A stretch of DNA of 64,000 bases, from the NCBI GenBank assembly GCA_002943765.1, contig PQWQ01000002.1, forward strand, positions 2,976,001 to 3,040,000. Direction: 5' to 3'. Each line of letters opens with the position of its first letter. The first letter of the stretch is position 1. The DNA is from Psoroptes ovis (taxonomy: Eukaryota > Arthropoda > Arachnida > Sarcoptiformes > Psoroptidae). This document shows, one piece after another, positions 26,188-38,777 of this stretch. A program made the position numbers and the translations under genes. The notes under the pieces are model-generated. The model was not told where the DNA came from and did no database searches. It was given only the letters and a program-made list of their open reading frames with translations.

Positions 26188-29100
26188 TTAAAATATTTTA
26201 CATTGATCTTGATGCTTATTATTATTTGATTTACCAATCGTAACTGTATGCAATGGCCTCAATTGTTTGTGTTGAAAATGTTGTTTATAATCATGATGAT
26301 TGTGATCATCTTTGTTCAATGATGATTGATGATGTAAATTGTTTATCATTTGATTTTGATGTTGGAGAGGATGATTATCGTTGTTGGTGACTGAAAGCGT
26401 ACTCGAAGTCAATGATGAACCTGATAAAATGCTCGATGTTGATGAATTATTTTCAGATAGTGATGATGCTTTCAAGGATGAGTTGAGTTCTTTATGATAA
26501 GTATTATTGTTTTTATTATTCGATTCTGATGAATCGGATGTCATTCGCATAATTGTTCCAGGATAAGCTCGTAAATTTTTGATTGTACCATTGCAATGAT
26601 CATGATGTAGGCCATCATTTGTGGATATTTTAAGCACTTCGATATTGTTATCATAGCTATTATTATTAATTATGGCAACTTTATTTTTATCTCCATTACA
26701 AGATTGATCATCAACCACCTTTTCTGTAACTATTTCTGAATTATTAATTTCTTCAAGACTATCGTTTTCATGACCAAATGTTTCATTTATCGAAACATTT
26801 TCTTCGATTGGATTTTGATCTAATAAAGCTTGGTTTGAATATGCTGATGAAATCGCTGCTTTGCCAGGCATTGCTTTTGGCCGATCGGTGTTAGGGGTTC
26901 TCTCAGAATTTTCAGATAGACTTTTATTCAAACAGGGGCCATTATTAGCATTAGTATTTGAGATGATGGGCGCGGATGATGGCACTATCATTGCTTCTGA
27001 TTTCATTTGATGAATGTAATTGGAAGAAGATTGACTCGTGCTATTACTTCTTGATTTTGATGTATCTTGTTGATTCTCTTCACTTTGATTCGTGGCACGT
27101 AAAAAGCGCTTCAATTCTTTGACCGTAACCCAACATCCAGCTACTCGAGCCGCTTGTAATAATTTAGAAACACATTTTGATGCAACTTCTGGTTTTTCAA
27201 GGTTTTGTAAAACAATAATATAACTTGATGCTGTGTCTAATTGGCCTTCAAGAATACATTGCTGAAATAGATCTTTAGGTGAGCCAACAATGGAAAATAA
27301 ATGAGGCCATAAAGCTAATTCAGTTTTTCTTGCACAGTGGATGACTGTTTGAAGAAATACTGGAAAAGCTCTAATAAAATCAACAACTCTAGGTAGCAAT
27401 GCATCCGGTATCGGCTGTGAACTGCTCGCTTCTTCTTCCAATACACCATGCAACAAAAGTTCTAATGAATGAACAAAATGTGGCAGTGTGGAACAGGTGT
27501 TTGCTATTTCCCAAGCCCGATATCCCAAATTTCTACGAAGTAATTCACGCAAAATATAATGTAGATAGACTTGTGATGTTCGCTTAACAACGAAATACGG
27601 TACAACCGAAAACAATTGCTGACTGTTATTATCATTTTGATGGGATGATGATAATGATGAAAAATTTGGCTGAGTAAAATCAGATTCAGCACCAAGAACA
27701 ATGGCTTCACGAAATCTAATCGCCAATGGATATATTGCTGATCCGATTTCTCGAAATGACAACATAATCCTTTTAGATATGTATGTATGCTCATTATTAT
27801 TACTGGGAACTTCATTTTTATTCATCAACGATATTCCATATGGCCTAATTGAATGCTCAAGTGACAGCCAGATAGCCATTCCATGGCCACCACAGGCTAA
27901 ATACAGTGAAGTTTCTAAATGAGGTCGAAATTGTTGCTGAGATAAAATTTTAATCTTTTCGATTTGTTGCGATGATTGAATAAAACCTTGTAAATGGATA
28001 TCATCATGAGGAAGAAGCCATAAATTTTCTACATTCGATGCAAGTTTGACAACTTTTTTAAACCGAATAATTTGATTATTGTCATTAGCATGGACAGAAT
28101 CATAAATTTTGTTCATTCCATTTTGATTATGAGCATTATTATTATTTTCAGCGTAATCACTGTCTTCATCTTCATCAGAAGAAAATGGTGGCAATTTGGA
28201 CGTATCGATATCCATTTCAAGTAATAAAACTCGGCCACAAAAATTTATCAGAATAGAATGTGATCTTGATGTTCTTGAGGAATTTTGTCTAACAATGCGA
28301 TGACTGATTGATTCGCTGACTGTTGATGGGGTCGCTGATGAAGATGATGGAATAGACGGTATATGATATAATGGGCTATTATACATGTCGACATGAAGAT
28401 CAGTTAAAAGGCACAATGTGACACAATCAGGGAATATATCCAGATTATTCAATATAACTTTTATTGGTGCTGAAATATTAAGATCATAATCAAAAGAATC
28501 ATGACTATGACGATTATTAGTAGCTGATGAATTATGATTACGCTTAAATAAATGAAGATCATACAGATAAATAGAACCATCCGAACAAAGAGCTAATAAT
28601 CGGTTATGATATAATGATAATAATTGCACTTCATTTTCAATCGTCAAAATTTTGGCATTTGAATTGTCCAACTTTTTTCTATGTGAATAGGCTCTAATTT
28701 CAAAACTTGAATAAAAATTTTTATTAATTAATTGATAACAATTCTGAACATTTCTTACCAATTATCAGTGATATTGTAGCAACCAGCAATCAGATAATCA
28801 TTATACCAAATAAAACCGCCAGTAACCGTGACATCTTTTTCATGATTTTCATTACCAAATAACTTCCATCTACGATTAATCAAGGAATACATAGCTATAC
28901 CATTTAAACCAGCAATGGCAATATTTTGTAATGTCTGATGATCTATTGCGAATAAACGAATAGGCCAATTAGCGTCGAGGTAACTTTGCGGAAATGGCAC
29001 AGTTATCCATTGGAATGAATCAACAGCATTCGATTCGTGTTCTGACAAAATCACATTACTGAGGTTTTTTTCTTGCTTGGAGAGTGTATCACTATCATTA

Positions 29101-30586
29101 GATTTTTCGAAAGAATCAAATTTTTGATTTTGAGTAATTAATGATGAGTTTTTGTTTCCGCCAATAAGAATTCTATCTTCTGAAGCTAGAAGAACTGCTT
29201 CAAGATGTAAAGATGAGCAAGGATTTACAGCTAAAACACTTTTGGCTAATGATAGCCTGCAAACTCGATTACACGTATCTTTAGTTTTTCCCCTTTTAAG
29301 ATAAAATAATTAAATGATGAAGCGACAACATCAAAAGTCTTACCGTTCAACCATCCATAAGTGAAATCCTTCTTTACCAAACGCTAGAGATGATACTTTG
29401 AATGGTGATTGTTTCAATTCATTTCGGATGTCAAGTGAATTGTACCAAGAAATTGAATAGATTAGAAGAGAACCAAAAACTGACCATAACGCAAAATCTC
29501 CATTTTCCCAAATGGTAGCTAAAACTGTAGAATCTGGAGTCCATTGAAGTGATACAAGAGAGCCTAGAATTTTTTCAGCATCTGGATACACGTTTGTTGG
29601 AAGGGTCATACGGAATGAAATAACGAATCGACGATCAATTTCTTCAAAATCACAAGCAACAGCTTCAGATGACATCAACCCAAACACAATGAATGCATAT
29701 TTATGATTGATGGCTGTACATAAGGCATTATCGACATGTCCAATCATTTGTAGTTGATTATTTGTGGCCGTTGACGTTTGTTCATTTAATGGTAAAAAAG
29801 CGCCTAATCCATTTGAGAAAACCAGTGCAAAGCCTCCAATTATTGTTGAATATTTGAAATCAATAATATAATTTGAATTTGATGATGTAGGTAGATTCAT
29901 TTTAGGTGATTTTTTTGTCATCATTGAATGATGATGATGATTGTCAGGCACAGAAATATTGAGACGAAAATTATCATCAAATTCACCATTCCATTCAACT
30001 CCCATTAATATTCCTGTTCTAGTCGCTATGACTATCTCTTCTTCAGCAGCCATCATGCTACAAATTTATGAATGAAATTCATTATTCATGTTGAAGATCG
30101 AATTTTAAAATGCATACCAAGAAATTCCATCTTCAATTTTCAATGCGTATCTATGATGCATGAACAAACATGGAACTCTATTCTCTTCAGAATTCGAATC
30201 TGTGAGAATGTTTTTCCTATTCAATTTTTAACAAATTAAAAAATTGTCGATTAAAAGAATCAATATGCTCACTTTGGTTCGATGATGGGCATAACATCTT
30301 GATCATTCATAATTACGTGATAAAATAACAAAAAATCATTTGTAGTTTGTATGATGATCTGTGATGAATCTGAACGCCAAACAGCCGAGATATTGTAGCC
30401 ATATTTATCGATAGATTCAACAGTTCTTTGATAGTGAACAATTTGTATAGCTGGTTTACAAAACCAAATGGAAAAATGTGCATCAGACAAAAATAAATAT
30501 AATGATTGATCACTATTGGCCAATATTGTTTCAATATGTTGATTCAATGTATCTAATGTTTGTGGCCATCCGATTGGGAAATACAT
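26188..30586 (-). CDS. RIC1: RIC1, subunit of the Ric1-Rgp1 guanine exchange factor for Rab6
   Basis: Five exons on the minus strand: 30273-30586, 30118-30216, 29344-30057, 28759-29292, 26188-28705; introns 51-60 nt; 1392 aa, close to human RIC1 (about 1420). RIC1 with RGP1 activates Rab6 on the Golgi for retrograde traffic and procollagen secretion. The N-terminal half is WD40-like beta-propeller sequence (for example LEDGIS, FIWYNDYLIAGCYN). The diagnostic RIC1 domain spans about residues 920-1090 with LELLLHGVLEEEA, PDALLPRVVDFI, FPVFLQTVIHCARKTE, LWPHLF, PKDLF and LDTASSYIIVLQNLE. The last 300 residues are a Ser/Asn/His-rich tail without recognisable domain. All four junctions keep frame and restore family sequence. 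Start ATG 30586 is the first after a stop-rich leader. A much shorter reading, restricted to the long last exon, would lose the first propeller. Confidence 0.93.
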
Positions 30587-32177
30587 TTTTTTTCATGCGA
30601 TTTTTGTTTGAAAAATAATGTGAAATTACGAATGTAATCTTGATATTATGATAATTTATTTAATGATGATTACTATTAATTATTAGCATTGTTTTATTTT
30701 AATATTCAATTTCATTACATTATTTCATTTTGAGACTAGATGAACCAAAAATAAATAAATCGTATAATATTGTTATAATTAATTTGTGTTATACAGTCAA
30801 AAAACAATTAAAATTACCACTTACTTTTTGGATCGCTGATTATTGATGTTGTTCTTGTAAACAAGGTGAAAAAAAACTATTTAAGGAAAGTCCAGAAAAA
30901 GAAACTCATTAACTTGAAAAATGAAAAAGAGTAGTTTCTTAATTTTTTTGTTTTCTTTTCTTTAATTGTTTTGTCGTTGTTCCTGTCCTAAATTCAATGT
31001 TTTCCGTACGAAAACATTATTTTGGCTCTCTTTTCTCTTTTTTAAATTTTTCAAAATGAAAAATCGTCGTTTTATTTGTTTGTTTATTATCATGTATGAA
31101 CAAAATATAAAATCGTTATGTATTGGATCGAAAATGATAAAATTGAAGAAAAAACATTCAAAACTCGATCATAAGATTTAACAATAAAATAAGAACAGTT
31201 TTGGTCGATGATGAATGAATTATAAAGAAAAATAAAATAAAATTGAATATCTTGTCATACAAGCTTTTATAAAAACATTTTTATGATTATTATCATTCAT
31301 GTGAATTCGTTGAACAAAATTCAAAAAACAGTGGAAAAAACAATCTTAAGAAAAATGTTTTCATTTCATTTTGTTGAATGAAGAGAGCATTTAAATGAAA
31401 TTCAATTGATTTTTTTTTGATTAATTTTCTTGAATATTTAAAAAAAAAGAAAAACATAAAGCCAGCTGAAAATTAAATATTTTTCTGTTTCTGTTTCATT
31501 GATGTTATAAAAATTGATGGATAAATTTATCTTTTCTCTTTTTGATTTCTTGATTTCAATTGAAATAAATTTTTTTTTCATTGCAGTTTATTTTATTCTT
31601 TTTGATAAACATTTAGTGTTTATACAATTTTTTTCACATATTTGTAATTTAGTTGTCGATTGAGAAAAAAAAACAAAAACAAAACAATCCGGTTCAATCA
31701 AAAAAATAAAGCTAAATTAAAATACGAAACATTTAACTGTTCAGAAATAACGTTTTCAAATTTTTTAATTGCTTGAAGAACGGCTCGATGCTGTTGTCTG
31801 ATCACCTCTCCTTTTTTTAATCTTATCATTTGTATGTGTGATCCACGTGTAAATATCGCGAAAAAGTCATTGTTTTTTTACAACATGATAACAATTGTTT
31901 GATTGATTGTTTTCATTTTGAATTTACCTTGGAAAAAATTGACCTCTCATTATTGGCGTTTAACGGAATTTTTCAGAAAATATCATGTTCATTAATTTAC
32001 CATTGGATTTGTTCTCAATTTTTTAACAATTAAAAGTTATTAAAATTCGCTCAATTTTTTTTTGTATTTAAACAAATCATATTCGATTAGAATTGTTTGC
32101 AAAAAAGCAAATCGTATTGTTCATTTGAAAGATTTGATTTGATTTATTCAATCGATTACCATTAAAATTTTATGGAA
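30587..32177. other. Non-coding interval between RIC1 and ENOPH1
   Basis: It contains the upstream region of RIC1 and the 3' flank of ENOPH1, both on the minus strand. The sequence is AT-rich with poly-A/T tracts. Small frames such as one at 30966-31181 have no recognisable domain, signal or splice partner. Nothing else supportable was seen. Confidence 0.6.
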
Positions 32178-33052
32178 TTATTCGAAAAATGATATTTGAT
32201 TGAATTTTTTTATCGAACCGTGTTCTCGTTTATCATCATCAGACAATATGATCCCATCGCGTTCGCTTAACAACGTTCGCATACCAGACTCTTTTGCGGC
32301 TTTCGCTTCTAAAAATTGTGATTAAATCAAAATGAATTACATCATTGAATGTAAAATAAACATCTCTAACCAACAAACCATTAGAAACATCAGTAATGAA
32401 TAGAATATCATTTGGTGACAAATTAACCTTTTCAAAAATTAATCTGTAACTCTCCGAAGATTGTTTTGAACCAATATTTGTATCGAAATAATACGATATA
32501 AATGGTGTTAGATCACCGTGTACACTATGAGAAAATAATAATTTTTGTGCCAATACACTTCCAGATGAATAAATAGCAATTTTAATATTTTTCAATGTCC
32601 AATCACGAAAACATTCGGGTACATCATCATAGACACTGGTAATTTAAATTGAATAAAGCTTTTAAATTGAATTAGAAAAAAAATCAAGGAAATAATTACT
32701 GTCCAAAAATTTGGCCATTATTATATCCATTCAACCAAATATGTCCTTGTAATTGTTTTAATGATTTTATTTTACGATCATTGTCCATCAACCAATTAAC
32801 ATATGTGCACATATCTTTGATATCATCAAGATTATCGATTCCCAAATCTAAGCCATCATTTCGATCAATTTCAAATTGTTCGATTAATAATTTTCGATCA
32901 TCGATCGTGTCTTCCGTTGACCATGTTTCGGTTAAAAATTTTTGTAAATTTTGTCGTACATATGGAAATAATTTTTCTTGTACAAATTTTATGTCGGTTG
33001 TTGTACCCTCGATATCGCAAAGTATTAATTTCGGTTTATTTATTTGAATCAT
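32178..33052 (-). CDS. ENOPH1: Enolase-phosphatase E1, methionine salvage
   Basis: Three exons: 32700-33052, 32379-32635, 32178-32308; introns 64 and 70 nt; 246 aa (human 261). The bifunctional HAD-family enzyme enolises and dephosphorylates 2,3-diketo-5-methylthiopentyl-1-phosphate in the cytosol. Motif I is D13-I-E15-GTTT, motif II is YSSGS, the Lys of motif III is in GSKQSSESY, and motif IV is ITDVSNEAKAA. The last exon is easily missed: the second exon stays open through the 70-nt intron to a false stop at 32239, giving a C-terminus unlike any E1. Splicing at GTTTGT (32378) and TTTTTAG (32309) instead restores the family C-terminus with the LSDDDK segment. The start is the first ATG, 10 residues before motif I, as in relatives. 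It lies in tandem downstream of SEL1L on the minus strand. Confidence 0.92.
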
Positions 33053-33388
33053 TTTGATTTTGCTTACAATAATTTTCAGTCAACAAAATCATATGATCAA
33101 AACAAGCGATAAATTTCTGATTTCGATAAAATATTTATCATTTTCAAACCATTTGACACATGTGCAAAAATTCGATAAAATTGAATTTATTTTTTAAAAT
33201 TAATTTTTTATGTCAGAAATGTCGATGAAATATTATTGTATAATAACAAAAGAGTGGTTTATCAAATGGAGAAAATTTATTCGATTTTCAATAAATTAAA
33301 CAATAATGAAATATATATTATATTCAGGGTAAATTTTCGAAGATGATTAGAAAAAAACAAAAATTCTATCAAATCAATTAACAATAAA

Positions 33389-35611
33389 CTATCCACCGGC
33401 CATAATTACATGACGACGCATAAAATATAATGTAGCGAATATTAATGCTAATAATGTTGCAATATAAAGATCCCAATCTTGACCTAGATAATTATCGATA
33501 AAATTTGTACCATAATCGATCGGTATTCTCCAAAAATCTTTGATAGCAATATTTCTTAAATTATCGTAAAAATATATAAAAAATAATTTTGTCAATGCAA
33601 GTGCAACTGGAACTTGAGCATCTGCCGATGTAATCGCTGCTAAATCATAATATCTTTTTGCTAAATAGATGTCTCGTTTTAATCCTAAACCAGTTTCATA
33701 CATATATCCTAAATTAAATGATGCTTGTGCATTATTTTGAAAATCAGATGCCATTCGATATTGATTCGCAGCCATTTCATAATCTACTTTTGTTCCAAGA
33801 CCATAGTAATGATAATCGCCTAATTTTACTCTGGCTATAGAATACCCTTGTGATGCTGAACGACTCCAATACATAAATGCACGATTATAAATTTCATTTT
33901 TATCAAATAGTTCATTAACTTCATCGCGATCCAACATGAATGCAGCGTTGCTTTGAGCTACTTCATAACCAAGTTCCGAAAGAACGGCATATTTGATGAA
34001 AGCATTCGCAAAACGACCTTCTTTGTAATCATTATGAGCCTAAGTAAATCATGCAAAGTAAAATATTATCTAATTGAAATATTTAGAAAAAAATATCGCT
34101 CACCTCCATAATTAATGTACCCCATTCACCACGTTCACATACAGATTTGAAAAGTTCGACAGCTGATGAACATGATCGCAATGTTCCCAGGCCGGTAGCT
34201 TGCATTTCAGCCAAATGATAAAAGGCAATGATATGTCCCGATTGCAGAGCCATTTTAAAATAATCTATTGCTCTTTTATAGTCTTTAGAAACACCGTAAC
34301 CATTAAGATACATAATGCCCAAATATAGCTGACCGTCTACCCATCCTTGCATTGATGCGTCGAGAAATTTTCGCAGTGCTTCTTTGAAATCTTTATTTCT
34401 ACCTTTACCATACAGATACATAATTCCTAAACCGCTTAAACCAATAGGATTATCTTTGTCTGCGGCCATTTTGAAATATTCATATGCTTTATCATAATTT
34501 CGCTCAACAACTTTGTTTCCTTCTAAGTACATCTAATATGATTAAGAAAAAAATGAATTGAAAACCATTTGCATAAAAAAATGATGAATACCTTTCCTAA
34601 ATAAGCCATAGCATTAGTGTTACCCGATTCGGCAGCCATTTTAAAATAATGAAAAGCTCTGTTTTGATTTTGAGCGACACCACGTGCACCTTGAAAATGT
34701 AATTGTCCAAGACCAACTTGTGCACTGATATCACCTTTGTCAGCTAAAAATTGATAATACTGGATCAAGTCATCATCTAATGTGCCTGAATATGAACCAG
34801 AATTTTCTGCCTCATCTAATATTCTGATTCGTTGAACGGATGGATTATTTGAAAATGTATAACTTTGTTCCACAACTTTGGCCACTTTACGATAATAAGA
34901 TAATGCAAATTGACAATTTGATGCAACACTGATACCAGACCAATAACGATAGCCAAGTGCCATACGTGCATATGTATGATTGGAAATTGATGCAAATGTA
35001 TAATACAATAAGGCTTTTGCTTGATTAGCTTTTACAGGTGGTAGTCCTATAGCATACATAAATCCTAAATACTAGAAAACAAATATCAAAAATTGATCAT
35101 ATTACTATTGAATTCATCATAATGCCAAACATACCAGATGAGCTAAACTATTTCCTTGTGATGATAATTCTTGAAAATATTTATATGCTGTGTCTAAATC
35201 TAGAATAGGATTGCCATAAAAATAAGCGACAGCTAATTTTAGCTTAGCATCATTATTATTATAATTTATTACTAGATTTTTCAATATCGATATCATATCA
35301 TCTGGTGATTTATTTTCAATTATTCTATCAATATTATCATTATTATTATTTTGAAAAATGTTATCAATAGTTGATGAAGATTGCTGCTGTTGCTGGTCAC
35401 TGGCAGCTGAATCGAACACATTTTTAGAATCATCAATATTTGATTTCTTAATAATTATCGATTCTTCATCATCACGTTTTCGCTGATGATGATGATTATT
35501 ATTATCATCATTTATTCTTTCATTGTTTTGACAATTTACATTTATGATAAGAAAATAGAGTATAAAGATCACAATAAAAAATTTCATATTTTTTTGTTTT
35601 TTAAATATCAA
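33389..35611 (-). CDS. SEL1L: SEL1L/HRD3, ER-associated degradation adaptor
   Basis: Four exons: 35135-35611, 34592-35071, 34104-34532, 33389-34039; introns 59-64 nt, all phase 0; 678 aa, or 670 if the second Met at 35587 is used, which gives a cleaner signal peptide (MKFFIVIFILYFLI...). SEL1L is the luminal partner that stabilises the HRD1 ubiquitin ligase and recruits misfolded glycoproteins. Sel1-like TPR repeats run through most of the protein (for example LGIMYLYGKG, LGIMYLNGYGVSKDY, LGYMYETGLGLKRD), with the diagnostic block YEVAQSNAAFMLD before the last repeats and a C-terminal transmembrane helix (about residues 650-668) leaving a very short tail. The acidic, Asn/Gln-rich N-terminal region is poorly conserved. 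It is divergent from the first BTB gene, with 579 nt between start codons. Confidence 0.93.
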
Positions 35612-36190
35612 AAAAATTGATTATTATTAATTTACAAAATGATCAGAATTGATCGATATCAATACAACTACTTAAACATCGATGAAAAACAAAAATTTAT
35701 TTATTAATATAAATGAAAAAATATTATGTAACAATAAACATATTTCATAGAACATGTATACAATCAGTCATTATTTTTATTCATTTAATTTTCTTTTCAG
35801 TACAATTAATTTAATTTTGATTAATTTTATGTTGAATTATTATTATTGTTGATATTTTGAATCAATCAAAATTTTTTTTGTTGCAAAATGAATGAAAAAC
35901 AATACGAAACAATTACGTGTTGTTTGTTTATTTACAATAAATATATTTCGATTAACCAATAAGCGATGTCGCTGTCGAAAAATGCCGGCTTTTTTAGACA
36001 TGAGACTGGCGGCATTAGATGGCAACGTATTTTAGAATGTATTTTAGACTTAAGGGCAACAGGCAACGCTTCATTCGGCGCGCTGTTTTGAAGTATACAG
36101 ATTTTTCAAGTGGTGATTTTGCAATTTGATTTGTTTTTCTGACTGCTTGACAGACTATTAATTCGATTGAAGTTTGATCGAAGAATCGAG
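35612..36190. promoter_or_regulatory. Divergent upstream region of SEL1L and BTB copy 1, left edge of tandem array
   Basis: The right part (from about 35907) is homologous to sequence before BTB copies 2 and 3. It includes a block at 35963-35990 whose core GCGATGTCG...ATGCCGGCT recurs at 38080-38107 and 40753-40780. The 60 nt before the ATG at 36191 also match copy 3 closely. The shared blocks presumably contain promoter or 5' UTR sequence; no factor site is claimed. Confidence 0.6.
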
Positions 36191-37830
36191 ATGTCTTATT
36201 ATCGAGATTATCGAGATGATTGTAATTGCAGTGGCGATTCAAGAATAAAAACAAATTGCTATCATAGATGTAAATGTAATAATTCAAAAAATCATAAACT
36301 TGATTTTTCTTCATCTTCGTTTTACCAACATGATATTGAAAATACACCAATCGATAGAAATTCGAATAAATCGGATCAATCTCAAGAAATAAAAATAGAC
36401 AACGATAATACTAATTCATCAAATGTATTAACCGATAAATGGCAAACATCATTGCCAACATTAAAACATCGTGTGGCTAAGATTTTCGATAAAGAGACAA
36501 TGAGCGATGTTCATTTTATTGTTGGCAAAGAATCCAAAACCAGATTTGCCGCTCATAAATTTGTTCTTTCAATCAGTAGTCCTGTATTTGAGGCAATGTT
36601 CTACGGTGTTTTTACTAAAAATTCCGATGACTGTAATAAAAAAGTTGATCCCGAAGATAATATGAATGAAATAGAATTGCCCGATATTGAACCTGAAGCA
36701 TTCAAAATATTGCTAGAGTTCTTATATTTAGATGAATTCAATATTAATCCTGAATATGCAATAGACACATTGTACGCAGCAAACAAATATGAGATAATTC
36801 CATTAGAAATTAAGGTGGTCGACTTTTTGAAGACTACTTTAGATCCGAAAAATGCTTTTATGTTCTTGACACAAGCAATTTTATTTGATAAAAAAGATTT
36901 GATGGAATCATGTTGGCATATGATCGATAAGCATACATTATTGGCAATGCAATCATCATGTTTTTTGGACATCGACATTGAAGCATTGAAACTAGTTCTC
37001 ATTCGTGATACATTGCGAATTCGCGAAGCTTCATTATTCTCATGTATTGACAACTGGGCCATAAATAAGTGTATAATGGAAAATTTAGAAGTCAATACTA
37101 AAAACAAATTAAAATGTTTAGCCGATGCCATAAAATTGATTCGTTTCCCATTGATGACAAACTATGAATTCGCCAAAATTATTGAGCAATCTCTTGATTG
37201 GTTGCTGCAGAGAGACATTAATAATATTTTTATTTATTTAGCTACCGGAAAAAAAGATGACATACCTTATTCATTTAAACCACGGTGTTGTTTTAATGAT
37301 GAGAAATATTCAGCCAAAAGATTTAAGGAACATAAAACATCTTGGGGATTTTCCGGGTCAAGTGATCGCATATGCTTCTCAACTGATCGTTCTATCTCAG
37401 TAATTGGATTCGTTCTTTATGGTTCAATAGATGGCGATTCTGAATATGAAGTACAAATCAAAATAATTCATAATGAAACTGATGAAACGATTGGATCAAA
37501 TACATGTTGGATATCAAGTGGAGATGATCCTACATTCACAGCCATGTTTGAGTATCCAGTAGAAATATCAGCGAACACCCAATATACTGCTTGTGCAACT
37601 TTGAAAGTAAAATAATTAAATTTCAAAAATTTAGTGAATTAATTTTCCTTTTTTCTCAGGGTCCTGATTCTTTTTACGGCCTGAATGGAACACAAACAGT
37701 CAATGTTAATGTTGAAGATGAAAGTGGTAGCGCAGTTACGGTAACATTCAAATTCAATGATGCTGTTGGATGTACAAATGGTACTTCGAAAGAATGGGGA
37801 CAAATTCCTGAAATACTTTTCCAAGTTTAA
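36191..37830 (+). CDS. BTB-BACK-PHR protein (BTBD1/2/3/6 type), tandem copy 1
   Basis: Two exons, 36191-37606 and 37660-37830, intron 53 nt; 528 aa. Proteins of this architecture are adaptors that link substrates to cullin-3 ubiquitin ligases. BTB domain about residues 88-200 (MSDVHFIVG...FAAHKFVLSISSPVFEAMF...IELPDIEPEAFKILLEFLY), BACK about 205-330 (CFLDID, REASLF), and a C-terminal PHR beta-sandwich about 375-528 (CFSTDRSISVIGF...YTACATL|GPDSFYG...NGTSKEWGQIPEI). The intron falls between strands of the PHR domain and joins in phase 0. The start at 36191 is chosen because copy 3 has the same ATGTCTTAT context; the frame is open slightly further but without ATG. The Cys-rich N-terminus (CNCSGD...CYHRCKC...NHKLDF) is unusual for the family. 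AATAAA lies at 37887. Confidence 0.9.
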
Positions 37831-37922
37831 ATTTGAATCATTTCAATAATGTGTTGTTGTTTATTAATGGCAAAATATGAAATATCAATAAATTTACATT
37901 AAATTATTTACATAATTTCAAA

Positions 37923-37995
37923 TTCTGATTCTGAATGTTTTTTTATTCGTAAAATTAGAACGTCAAATAAAATACCGATCATTTGATTTAATTGT
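37923..37995 (-). pseudogene. Relic of the asteroid 3' coding end behind BTB copy 1
   Basis: On the minus strand this stretch translates, with an internal stop, to residues resembling the asteroid C-terminus: NDRYFI, then stop, then SNFTNKK, against NDRYFIRGSDFTNKR in the intact gene (42642-44747). It directly follows the 3' UTR of copy 1, in the position and orientation asteroid has behind copy 3. It is a hitch-hiking fragment of the tandem duplication, not a functional gene. Confidence 0.75.
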
Positions 37996-38023
37996 TGTTA
38001 CAAATTTGATAAGAATAGATACA

Positions 38024-38777
38024 AAACAATTACGTGTTGTTAGCTTATTTTCAATAATCGTATTTCTACTAATAAATAAGCGATGTCGTTGTGAAGAAAT
38101 GCCGGTTTTTAAACATGAGATTGACTACATCAGATGGCAACATTTTTGAAATTTCTGATTCAAAAGCTACAGGCAATGAACTCCTTTACAATAATTATAT
38201 TCATGTAACAACAGTAAGTGCCATTTGTCAGAACCTCATAGAAAAATTGACGACCTTGGTCAAGAAATACTGACCTAAAAACTTTTGTTAATATGTCGTG
38301 TTTAAAGAGTTGTCGAGTATGCCAAAAAACATGCTCTTGTTTTGGCATGGCCATTATGCCAAATTTTCACTAACCTTTTCAATGCTTTAATGAATTACTT
38401 TCATATCTTGAAAATGAAATAAAATGAATATTATTTTTACAAATAAGTGACATTTGTAATTAGTGATTTTTGAATTTGATTGAGTTTTGATCTTTTCGAA
38501 TATGCTGGCTTGTTGAATCGAATTCTCGTGTAACATCTATTAGATAGCAACACATTCGGAATTTTTATGTGTAGTTTTTTTTTGAAACAAAATTTGAAAA
38601 TTATTTCATATTAGTGTCACAAATTCTTAACCAGATTTTTTTTTTCATTTCAGAAATATAACGTGATTTTTCTATATTTCAATACCGTGTAAGTTCAAAT
38701 AAGTGCTTCAATTACTTCATTCAGATATCAATTATTTGGTTTCAATTCAATTCATTCAAGCTCAATCAACGATCGAA
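38024..38777. other. Upstream region of BTB copy 2, partly non-homologous
   Basis: The first 140 nt match the upstream blocks of the other copies (core at 38080-38107). Beyond about 38190 the similarity is lost and about 590 nt are specific to this copy. They include a short imperfect hairpin around 38311-38350 built from TGCCAAAA and its complement TTTTGGCA. No coding potential was recognised. The insertion displaced or replaced the promoter-proximal sequence that copies 1 and 3 share. Confidence 0.55.

Noticed and set aside
32239..32595. Enolase-phosphatase ending at 32239
   Set aside because: This reading runs through an intron; splicing to 32308-32178 restores the family C-terminus.
36601..37131. 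Long antisense frames opposite the BTB copies (also at 41298-41852)
   Set aside because: They mirror well-conserved BTB/BACK codons on the other strand and recur in each copy for that reason; no independent domain.
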